The position numbers were made by a program, and so were the translations under genes. The notes beneath the pieces were generated by a model. It was not told the DNA's origin. It did not search any database and saw only the letters and a list, made by a program, of their open reading frames with translations. Below are positions 15,600 to 22,649 of a stretch of DNA of 64,000 bases, one piece after another. Source of the DNA: Chloroflexota bacterium (GTDB taxonomy: Bacteria > Chloroflexota > Anaerolineae > Aggregatilineales > Phototrophicaceae); contig JAIUNI010000001.1 in the NCBI GenBank assembly GCA_020161935.1, positions 1,364,001-1,428,000 on the forward strand. Direction: 5' to 3'. The stretch's first letter is position 1; each line of letters starts with the position of its first letter.

Positions 15600-15690
15600 G
15601 CTGGAGACTGGCGACTGAAAGCTGATGACTTGCTTTTGCCTTTATCTGTAGACTGTCACCTGTTGACTATCGACTAATCGCTATCGACAG
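15600..15690. repeat. GACTG-word repeat tract abutting the GH3 stop codon
   Basis: The words GAGACTG, GCGACTG, AGCTGATGACT, TAGACTGTC, TTGACTATCGACT and CTATCGACA follow one another. The tract reaches the stop codon of the GH3 gene (15667-15669) and may supply its last codons. No promoter or gene is seen within it. Confidence 0.4.
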
Positions 15691-17337
15691 CTTCCCGTTC
15701 GCCGGTATTCGCCCGAACAACACCCCGCACGCCGCCGGAACCGCCTGTGGCAGCGGGCTGTAAGTCACCACATAACCCGCCACCTGCGGGTAGGTCGTCC
15801 AGTCGTAGGGCGAAGCCAGCGCCACCGCAATGGTTTTATCCGGTGGTAAAGCGTTCACCAACGCTCGCCGCTGGGGGGTCACGTCCGCGTTCTCGCTGAA
15901 CACCACCGTGTAATCGACCTGCGCCGCCATCCGCTGTGCGCTCGCGATGTCACTCTCGGTCGGTGTCTCGGAAACCGCCAGCGGCTTCACCGTCACCCCT
16001 TCAGCCGTGCATTCCTGTTGGATGCGCGGTCGCGTACCGGGGAAAATCACCGCCACCCTCTGCCCGGCTTTGAAAGGAATAACGTTGTTACGGTCAACCG
16101 CCACTGTCACGCCTTTATCAAAAATCTCGCTCACCAGCTCGGCATGTGCATCCAAATTCATCTGCTCATTAACCGTCGTGGGATCAATCGGCTGCCAATC
16201 GAGGATGCCGTACTTTTCCTTCGCTGCCAGAATACGCCGTACCGACTCGTTAATCCGTTCTTCCGGTATCTCACCCGACCGAACTGCCTCCACCACCCGC
16301 TGGATGCCTGCTGCCTGTGCTTCTAGGCTCACATGCGCCGCGATCACCAGATCAACCCCTGCCTTAATCGCTTGTAACGAGGCATTTGGATAGCTGTAAA
16401 CCGTATCAATCGCGTCCATATCCAGCGCGTCGGTCACAATCAACCCATCGTAACCCATCTCCTCACGGAGCAGCCCAGTAATCACGTTGTAAGACATCGA
16501 CGCGGGTAAATCCGGCTGCGGTTCGAGTGCCGGATACCAGATATGCGCCACCATAATCGTACTCACACCCGCCTCAATCGCCGCTCTGTAAGGCGCGAGT
16601 TCCACCGCCTCCAGCCGTTCACGGTCGAGCGCGATAACCGGCAGCCCAACATGCGAGTCATCGCTGCTGTCCCCATGTCCGGGGAAGTGCTTTGCGGTCG
16701 CCATCACGTTCGCCGCTTGCAATCCCTCGATATACGCCCCAACAATCGGGCTAACCATCGCTGGATCACTCCCAAACGACCGTCGCTTAATAATCGGGTT
16801 ATTCGGGTTCGTCTCAAGGTCAGCCACCGGCGCGAGGTTCATATTTACGCCCACCGCCAGCATCTCCTCGCCCATCGCTTCCCCTACCCGATACGCTAAC
16901 TCGGTATCACCGCTTGCCGTCAAGAGCATGGGCACCGGGAACGTCGTAAATCCATCCCGCAGGTGAGCAATCGTCCCGCCCTCTTGGTCAACCGAAACGA
17001 ATAAGGGCAAACCACCGCTGTCAATAATCGTCTGCTGGTAAATGGTGTTGAGCTGCGTTACCTCTTCTGGCGTACGGATATTCTCTGGCAGCAGTACCAC
17101 GCCTCCCGGTTGGTAACGAGTCAAAAAGTCCCGCGCGGGTTCGTTCAACTGGCTGCCGTACAGGTTGACGATGAACATCTGCGCGACCTTCTGCTCCAGC
17201 GTCAAACGAGAGAGCAAGTCGTCTTGCGCGTCAGTCACATGGTAAACGCTGAACAACGCCGAAATAAAAACACAGAGCACTATACGTGATAGACTCTGTG
17301 TTCCGATAAGAGCATATGAATGATTAATCAAACGCAT
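15667..17337 (-). CDS. Secreted GH3 beta-N-acetylhexosaminidase (NagZ-like)
   Basis: The 556-residue protein starts with a signal peptide (about 1-37, ending VTDA). The GH3 barrel follows: 'VSVDQEGGTIAHL' near 115; the NagZ-type loop 'KHFPGHGDSSDDSH' (216-229), whose Asp-His pair acts as acid/base in this subfamily; and the nucleophile Asp303 in 'GLIVTDALDM'. A second alpha/beta domain occupies residues 390-556. NagZ enzymes remove terminal GlcNAc from muropeptides. Export suggests hydrolysis of wall fragments or external chitin-like sugars rather than cytoplasmic recycling. It is the gene after the orphan regulator on the same strand (13-base gap), so they may be co-transcribed. Confidence 0.85.
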   Translation of the reverse strand: MRLINHSYALIGTQSLSRIVLCVFISALFSVYHVTDAQDDLLSRLTLEQKVAQMFIVNLYGSQLNEPARDFLTRYQPGGVVLLPENIRTPEEVTQLNTIYQQTIIDSGGLPLFVSVDQEGGTIAHLRDGFTTFPVPMLLTASGDTELAYRVGEAMGEEMLAVGVNMNLAPVADLETNPNNPIIKRRSFGSDPAMVSPIVGAYIEGLQAANVMATAKHFPGHGDSSDDSHVGLPVIALDRERLEAVELAPYRAAIEAGVSTIMVAHIWYPALEPQPDLPASMSYNVITGLLREEMGYDGLIVTDALDMDAIDTVYSYPNASLQAIKAGVDLVIAAHVSLEAQAAGIQRVVEAVRSGEIPEERINESVRRILAAKEKYGILDWQPIDPTTVNEQMNLDAHAELVSEIFDKGVTVAVDRNNVIPFKAGQRVAVIFPGTRPRIQQECTAEGVTVKPLAVSETPTESDIASAQRMAAQVDYTVVFSENADVTPQRRALVNALPPDKTIAVALASPYDWTTYPQVAGYVVTYSPLPQAVPAACGVLFGRIPANGKLSIAISR

Positions 17338-17350
17338 TCAGTTCGTGTTC

Positions 17351-18208
17351 TTACTGACCTGTCTCGCTGAGACGGTAGCCAATACCACGCACATTGACGA
17401 TCAAATCCGCGTCCTTGCCTGTCTGCTTCAGCTTACGGCGCAGGTTGCTCACGTGCGGGCGAATAACTTCACGCGCTTCCGCCTCGTCCACCGCGTACCC
17501 GCGCACTTCGCGTACCAACTCGTGGCACGAAACCACACGCCCACGGTGCGCCGCTAAGTACAGGAGCAGATCAAACTCGGTTGGGGTGAGGTCAATCGGT
17601 TGGTCGCCCACCGAAATCTGGTAACGACCGGGGTAAATCGTCAGCGGCCCCAGCGTCATATTCGCGTTCATCGGCTCGACAGGCGCGGCGCTCTCGTAAC
17701 GGGCTTCCGGTACAATCGCTGGTTCTTCATCTTCATACACTGCCGCGATAGCTTCCACATCAGCCCGCGTCAGTTCAAACACGTTGCTGCGGATCGCGTC
17801 GAGCAGCGCACGGCGGCGCTTCAGGTTACGCGCCCGTTCAACACCCCGCGCCACGCTCTGGCGAATATCTTGGCTGGAACTCGGCTTAATCAGGTAATCA
17901 TGTGCGCCCAAACGCAGGCTTTCGACCGCCGTACCGAGGCTGGCATACCCTGTCATCAGGATAACAATCGCGTCCGGTGATAAATCCTTAATACGCTTTA
18001 ACAGATCAACACCCGTCAAACCCGGCATACGAATATCCGTTAAGATCACTTCATATTCGTTGCGCCCAATCATCTCCAGCGCTTCTTCACCACTTGCCGC
18101 CTCATCGACTTGATACCCGATGCGTTGAAGCGTCTTGCTCACAGAATAACGAATTGCCCCCTCGTCATCAACCACCAGAACGTGGGCAGTATCAATCATC
18201 GTGTCCAT
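17351..18208 (-). CDS. OmpR-type response regulator with long linker (orphan)
   Basis: The receiver domain (about 8-125) has the acidic pair Asp14-Asp15, phosphoacceptor Asp58 in 'ILTDIRMPG', Thr in 'ILMTGYAS' and Lys in 'YLIKPSS'. An unusual ~70-residue linker with an acidic stretch ('EDEEPAIVPEA') precedes a winged-helix DNA-binding domain (about 185-285: 'LTPTEFDLLLYLAAHRGRVV', ending 'VNVRGIGYRL'). The receiver resembles NtrC-type receivers ('SLGTAVESLRLGAHDYLIKP') while the output domain is OmpR-type. No histidine kinase gene is adjacent, so its partner is elsewhere. Signal and targets are unknown; the GH3 gene 13 bases downstream may be a co-transcribed output. Confidence 0.88.
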   Translation of the reverse strand: MDTMIDTAHVLVVDDEGAIRYSVSKTLQRIGYQVDEAASGEEALEMIGRNEYEVILTDIRMPGLTGVDLLKRIKDLSPDAIVILMTGYASLGTAVESLRLGAHDYLIKPSSSQDIRQSVARGVERARNLKRRRALLDAIRSNVFELTRADVEAIAAVYEDEEPAIVPEARYESAAPVEPMNANMTLGPLTIYPGRYQISVGDQPIDLTPTEFDLLLYLAAHRGRVVSCHELVREVRGYAVDEAEAREVIRPHVSNLRRKLKQTGKDADLIVNVRGIGYRLSETGQ

Positions 18209-18309
18209 AGATCAACCTATATCCAGTGTTTACTATTCCCATATTTTGTCTTAAGGATACTCAACTCTATCTACTTTTGCAACCAACAGAGCCTATTACA
18301 AAGTTGTGC

Positions 18310-18360
18310 ATAGCTTAAAATTGCGAGAAATTCATAAATTTTGCAGAAATTGAAAATAAA
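18310..18360. repeat. Short AT-rich 9-base-period tract overlapping the tilS 3' end
   Basis: AAATTGCGA, GAAATTCAT, AAATTTTGC and AGAAATTGA succeed one another at 9-base steps, up to and across the tilS stop codon. The words resemble the tracts at 15288-15415 and 50388-50560. Confidence 0.35.
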
Positions 18361-19744
18361 TAACACGCCTTGAGGTATTCCATACCGCGAATGATTCGCT
18401 AATAATCCACTGCCCATTCACAAAGAAAGCCGCGACTTCACCATTCACGACAATTAATGGAATTTGGTCACGTATTTGTTGTGGTACTTTTACGTTCACC
18501 ATCCACCGGCTGATCTTCTGCCTATGCCCTTTCATACCCGGCGGCGCGAAGGTGTCGCCGTCTTGCCGTGTCCTCAACACGATGGTTGCGCCTTCAGCAA
18601 TCGCCAGCCGTGCGCCAAGTCCACCTTCAGGAAAGGCTTCTTGTTCGACAATCAATCGATACGCACCAATATCCGTATCCGATGGAGCGTCAATAATCCG
18701 TTCATATCCAGCATCCACCAACGGCAGATCAGCGACAATTAACTTGGCTCCGATACGTTCAATAACAACAAACGTATAATCGACCCGCAGTTGGAGCTTA
18801 CCGCCCAGCAGTGCAATTGCGCCTTGTTGCCCATTGATAGCGATCTCAACCCCTTCCAGAATCAACTGCGCCGAGATGGAATCCTTACCCTCCAGTTCCT
18901 CACACACCCATACCAGCAACCGCCGTTGGATAGCTGGATGAACACTTCGAAACACGATGCGTTTCATTTTGATGCTTCCGTCCAGCCTCTTAACCGCATC
19001 CGACTGAACAAGCTCAACCAATTTTTGATGGATAAAATCATCCTCAACCGCCGCGATTTCCGCGAACCTGACGAGAGCCGACCGCACCTCCGCGCTAACC
19101 GTTTCCAAGTAAGGCAGTACATCCAAACGAATCTGATTGCGTAAAATAGTGGTATCGCTATTCGTTGAGTCGTATCGTGGCTTTAATCCCACTTGTTCGC
19201 AATAATCCTCAATCTCACGGCGAGTAACGCTCAGTAAGGGGCGAATGAGTGTTAAGTCGGGATGCATCGGAACCGTCGATTTCAACATCATGCCGCTCGC
19301 CCCTCCTACCCCCGCTCCCCGCAGCAGATGCATGAGAACCGTCTCGGCTTGGTCATCTGCGTGGTGCGCCACCGCTACTGTATCCGCCTCCACTTTAGAA
19401 GCGACCTGTGCCAAAAAGTCATACCGCGCGAACCGTGCCGCTGCTTCAATCCCCATCTGCTTATCACGAGCGAGACTTGTAACATCAGCCGCCCCAACGG
19501 TAAGCTCAATGCCCCACTCACGGCAAATCCCCCTGACGAACTCCACGTCACCGTCGCTTTCCTCACCACGCAGTTGATGGTTCAACGTCGCCGCGTGGAT
19601 GCGAAAACTCATTCGGGGCGCAAGTTGACTTAGCATATGCAGTAGCGCCAACGAATCCGCGCCGCCCGATACACCAACGACAACCAATGTGTTTGGCGTA
19701 ACCAGCCGGAACTTTTTTATGGTCTGGCGCAAGGTTTCGAGCAT
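18332..19744 (-). CDS. tilS: tRNA(Ile)-lysidine synthase TilS
   Basis: TilS attaches lysine to C34 of the CAU-anticodon tRNA-Ile with ATP so that it reads AUA. Starting at the ATG at 19744 gives 470 residues beginning MLETLRQTIKKF, which matches the family. The open frame extends further upstream (to 20017), but that part overlaps mreB and looks non-coding. The PP-loop 'GVSGGADSLALLH' (Ser26-Ser31) is intact, followed by 'HQLRGEESDGDVEFV', 'AARFARYDFL' and 'HHADDQAETVLMHLLRGAG', all classic TilS segments. C-terminal substrate-binding domains fill residues 230-470. The gene is divergent from mreB with a ~200-base gap. The last residues derive from an AT-rich repeat tract. Confidence 0.92.
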   Translation of the reverse strand: MLETLRQTIKKFRLVTPNTLVVVGVSGGADSLALLHMLSQLAPRMSFRIHAATLNHQLRGEESDGDVEFVRGICREWGIELTVGAADVTSLARDKQMGIEAAARFARYDFLAQVASKVEADTVAVAHHADDQAETVLMHLLRGAGVGGASGMMLKSTVPMHPDLTLIRPLLSVTRREIEDYCEQVGLKPRYDSTNSDTTILRNQIRLDVLPYLETVSAEVRSALVRFAEIAAVEDDFIHQKLVELVQSDAVKRLDGSIKMKRIVFRSVHPAIQRRLLVWVCEELEGKDSISAQLILEGVEIAINGQQGAIALLGGKLQLRVDYTFVVIERIGAKLIVADLPLVDAGYERIIDAPSDTDIGAYRLIVEQEAFPEGGLGARLAIAEGATIVLRTRQDGDTFAPPGMKGHRQKISRWMVNVKVPQQIRDQIPLIVVNGEVAAFFVNGQWIISESFAVWNTSRRVIYFQFLQNL

Positions 19745-19878
19745 AAAATTGAAATAGCTGACAATATTCCCCAGCCTTAACCTACCCATCTGTAAGGCCG
19801 GATTACAATTCTGATTGATGTGGTCATAACGACCAACGCCAACCATTATAGTATAGTTGTCGCATAGTGCGGGTAGCT

Positions 19879-19906
19879 TTGTATTCAGCCTAGCGCGTGT
19901 TATAAT
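19879..19906 (+). promoter_or_regulatory. Promoter upstream of mreB
   Basis: TTGTAT (19879-19884), a 16-base spacer and a perfect TATAAT (19901-19906) sit 36 bases before the mreB GTG start. A GTGAGGAG ribosome-binding site follows at 19926-19933. This is probably the main promoter of the shape-gene run. Confidence 0.6.
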
Positions 19907-19941
19907 GCCGCCCGTTTTCCTTTTCGTGAGGAGTCTTCTAC

Positions 19942-21003
19942 GTGCAGAGTCCCTTTGATTTTTTGCTCGGTATATTCTCGCTGGATATCGGTATCGATCT
20001 CGGTACAGCGAATACACTTGTCAGTGTCCGTGGCAAAGGCATTGTAATCAACGAGCCATCCTTCGTCGCGCTCGAAAAGAAAACCCGCCGCCCTATCGAA
20101 GTTGGCGCGCGTGCTAAAGAAATGTGGAACAAGAATCCCAAGGATATTGTGGTTGTTCGTCCCTTGCGTGACGGTGTTATCAGCGAGTTCGAAGTGACCG
20201 AAGCCATGCTTCATCATCTGATCAATAAAGCCCATGAGCAAACATGGGTTCCCCTCCCGCGCCCGCGTGTTGTTGTCGGCATCCCCAGCGGCGTGACGGA
20301 AGTCGAAAAACGCGCGGTCTTTGACGCGGCCATCAGCGCCGGTGCGCGTGAAGCCTATCTGATCGAAGAACCCGTCGCGGCTGCCATCGGTGCAGGTCTA
20401 CCCGTTCAAGAAACACGCGGCAGCATGGTCATCGACATCGGTGGTGGTACAACCGAAGTCGCCATCTTCTCGCTTGGTGGTATTGTCATCAGCCGTTCCA
20501 TCCGCGTCGCCGGTGACGAAATGGATGAGGACATCGTTCAATACATGCGTACTAAACACAACTTACTCATTGGCGAACCGACCGCCCAAAAAGTGAAAGA
20601 GGAAATCGGTTCAGCCTATCCGCTCCCACAGGAACGAACCTTTACCGTCAAGGGTCGTAACTTAATGACCGGCCTCCCATCATCTGTCGAAGTCAGTTCG
20701 ATTGAAATTCGCGAGGCCGTTTCTGGCTCGGTGGATATTATCGTTGACACCGTTAAAGATGCGCTGGATGATACCCCTCCAGAACTTGTCGCCGACCTCA
20801 TGGAAAGTGGCATCTGCATGGCCGGCGGCAGCAGCCAACTCAAAGGCTTAACCGACCGCATTACCGATGAGGTCAACATCCGCACTTGGCTTGCCGAAGA
20901 CCCAATGACCTGTGTTGCCCGCGGCGCAGGTCGTGTACTTGAGGATTACAACAACCTCCGCCGCTTACTCGTTGGTTTGGAACGCGGTAGTACTCGCCAT
21001 TAG
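19942..21003 (+). CDS. mreB: Rod-shape protein MreB
   Basis: MreB is the bacterial actin that directs lateral wall synthesis from the inner face of the membrane. The 353-residue product begins with GTG, preceded by a good GAGGAG site. The N-terminal 'MQSPFDFLLGIF' is a likely amphipathic membrane-binding helix. The phosphate-1 motif is 'DIGIDLGTANTLV', phosphate-2 'MVIDIGGGTTEVAIFSLGG', and the adenosine motif 'MAGGSSQLKGL'. Residues 'FTVKGRNLMTGLP' match the MreB subdomain II insert. It opens the run mreB-mreC-mreD-PBP2. A second TATAAT (21096-21101) before mreC suggests an internal promoter. Confidence 0.97.
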   Translation: MQSPFDFLLGIFSLDIGIDLGTANTLVSVRGKGIVINEPSFVALEKKTRRPIEVGARAKEMWNKNPKDIVVVRPLRDGVISEFEVTEAMLHHLINKAHEQTWVPLPRPRVVVGIPSGVTEVEKRAVFDAAISAGAREAYLIEEPVAAAIGAGLPVQETRGSMVIDIGGGTTEVAIFSLGGIVISRSIRVAGDEMDEDIVQYMRTKHNLLIGEPTAQKVKEEIGSAYPLPQERTFTVKGRNLMTGLPSSVEVSSIEIREAVSGSVDIIVDTVKDALDDTPPELVADLMESGICMAGGSSQLKGLTDRITDEVNIRTWLAEDPMTCVARGAGRVLEDYNNLRRLLVGLERGSTRH

Positions 21004-21095
21004 TCGCCGATGCACCCAATAGCGTAGAAACCATATGTCACGTACCTCCGTAAAAGCAAAGCAGACTCTAAATCAACACCAGTCGCTAACTTTGC

Positions 21096-21101
21096 TATAA
21101 T
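21096..21101 (+). promoter_or_regulatory. Possible -10 element upstream of mreC
   Basis: TATAAT lies 36 bases before the mreC GTG start, in the 134-base gap after mreB. No convincing -35 hexamer is visible 16-18 bases upstream, so this is weak evidence for an internal promoter. Confidence 0.3.
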
Positions 21102-21137
21102 TGCCTCCAGTCGTAAGCGAAGATAGGGCATCATATC

Positions 21138-22004
21138 GTGCGAAATTGGCGATCTAATCGCGGATTATTTTTGGGTATCTGTCTCTTGGTATGTTTAGCG
21201 CTCATCACAGCCAGCCAACTGGGTTTACTCTCACCGGTCACGGGTATTCTATCAATCCCGCTAAACTTCATTACCGGAATATTCAACCGCACGACGCTCG
21301 AAACCGTAGATGCTATCGAGATGCCCTCAGACGTACCCACGCTCCAACGGCGTGTGGCGGATCTTGAGGAAGCGCTCGCCCGTTATCAATCCGAACTTGT
21401 GGAATTACGCGAAGTCGCCAATGACTATCAACGGTTATCCGAACTGGTCAATTACACCTCGCAAACGCAGGATCAGGAATATGTAGCCGCCGATGTCATC
21501 AGTAACTCAGACTCGAACGCGCCTTTACAAACCATCTCGCTCAATCGTGGCACCCGTGATGGCATCGAAATCGGTATGCCGGTCATTACCCAGTTAGGCT
21601 TAGTAGGCCGCATATCGGATGTCACCGCAAACGCTTCTCGTGTCCTGCTCATAACCGATGTTTCTAGCGCCATCAGCGCCCGTCTGCAAACAACCCGTGA
21701 CGAAGGCAGCATCGTCGGACAGGCAACCAACGATTTACTCATGGAATTTATTCCGCTCAACGCCAGTGTCCAAGAAGGCGACATTGTGATCTCATCCGGT
21801 CTTGGCGGTAATCTTCCGGCTGGATTGGTCATTGGGCAGGTGACGAATGTCCAACAGCGCGAATTCGAACTGTTTCAGAACGCCACCATTCGCAGCCTGA
21901 ATAACTTCGCCACTCTCGAAACCGTTTTGGTGATTACCAGCTTCCAACCAGTCGATCTATCGGTATTCCAGAGTACGCCAGTGGCCGCCGGAAGTGGCAG
22001 TTAA
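21138..22004 (+). CDS. mreC: Rod-shape protein MreC
   Basis: MreC is a bitopic scaffold that activates the PBP2-RodA synthase outside the membrane. The 288-residue product starts with GTG, has one N-terminal membrane span (about 9-31), a coiled coil (about 60-100, 'LQRRVADLEEALARYQSELVELREV') and two beta-barrel domains. The family segments 'VISNSDSNAPLQTISLNRGTRDGI', 'GLVGRISDVTANASRVLLITD' and 'GDIVISSGLGGNLPAGLVIG' are present. It lies 3 bases before mreD. Length is normal. Confidence 0.94.
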   Translation: MRNWRSNRGLFLGICLLVCLALITASQLGLLSPVTGILSIPLNFITGIFNRTTLETVDAIEMPSDVPTLQRRVADLEEALARYQSELVELREVANDYQRLSELVNYTSQTQDQEYVAADVISNSDSNAPLQTISLNRGTRDGIEIGMPVITQLGLVGRISDVTANASRVLLITDVSSAISARLQTTRDEGSIVGQATNDLLMEFIPLNASVQEGDIVISSGLGGNLPAGLVIGQVTNVQQREFELFQNATIRSLNNFATLETVLVITSFQPVDLSVFQSTPVAAGSGS

Positions 22005-22007
22005 CAC

Positions 22008-22538
22008 ATGGGGAGTTTCCTCAGTTTACCCATCCTGATGTTGGCCGCAGCCATACAAGTGACCGTCATGCCGCAAATTAGCATTTTCGGCGGGCGACCC
22101 GACATCGTGCTGCTGATCGTATCAGCATGGTCGCTCAACACCAGCCTTGAACAGGGTGTTCTTTGGGCTTTCGTCGGTGGCATCTGCAAAGACTTACTTT
22201 CAGCCGCCCCCATTGGTACCTCCATTGTAGGCATGGTACTGATTATCTTTGCGATTCATGCCATACGTCAGCAGTTATTCAGTGTCGGTTTCTTCACCCT
22301 CGTGTGGGTCAGCGTTCTCGGCACCATCATCCAGCAGTTCACCATTCTCATCATTTTGTTATCCACCGGATTTCAGCCTCAATATGTCGATCAACTCGGC
22401 TACGGAGTTGTTCTAGATCAAATTCGATTATTCATTGTGCCAAGCATCGTATATAATCTCATCGGTATTATGCCGGTTTATTGGTTTGTTCGCGCCATAC
22501 AGCGTGCGTTAGGGACTGATCTTCGACTAACGAGATGA
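22008..22538 (+). CDS. mreD: Rod-shape protein MreD
   Basis: This is a small polytopic membrane protein (176 residues, five or six spans) positioned directly after mreC. The segments 'GRPDIVLLIVSAWSL', 'LEQGVLWAFVGGICKDLLSAAPIGTS' and 'IYNLIGIMPVYWF' match MreD, the S-component-like partner of MreC in the elongasome. Sequence conservation of MreD is low; the context makes the call secure. A 111-base gap separates it from the PBP2 gene. Confidence 0.9.
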   Translation: MGSFLSLPILMLAAAIQVTVMPQISIFGGRPDIVLLIVSAWSLNTSLEQGVLWAFVGGICKDLLSAAPIGTSIVGMVLIIFAIHAIRQQLFSVGFFTLVWVSVLGTIIQQFTILIILLSTGFQPQYVDQLGYGVVLDQIRLFIVPSIVYNLIGIMPVYWFVRAIQRALGTDLRLTR

Positions 22539-22649
22539 CCGCCTCAACTTCCACTCATCAATGTGTCTATAATGACGACCACGAACATTCCATTTCACGC
22601 CGTCTAGCGCGGTGACTGTCAAGAAGTAAGTAAGCAGGAGTACCCGAAA

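Noticed and set aside
19745..20017. An N-terminal extension of tilS of about 90 codons
   Set aside because: It would overlap the mreB promoter and start. The internal ATG at 19744 gives the normal TilS N-terminus.
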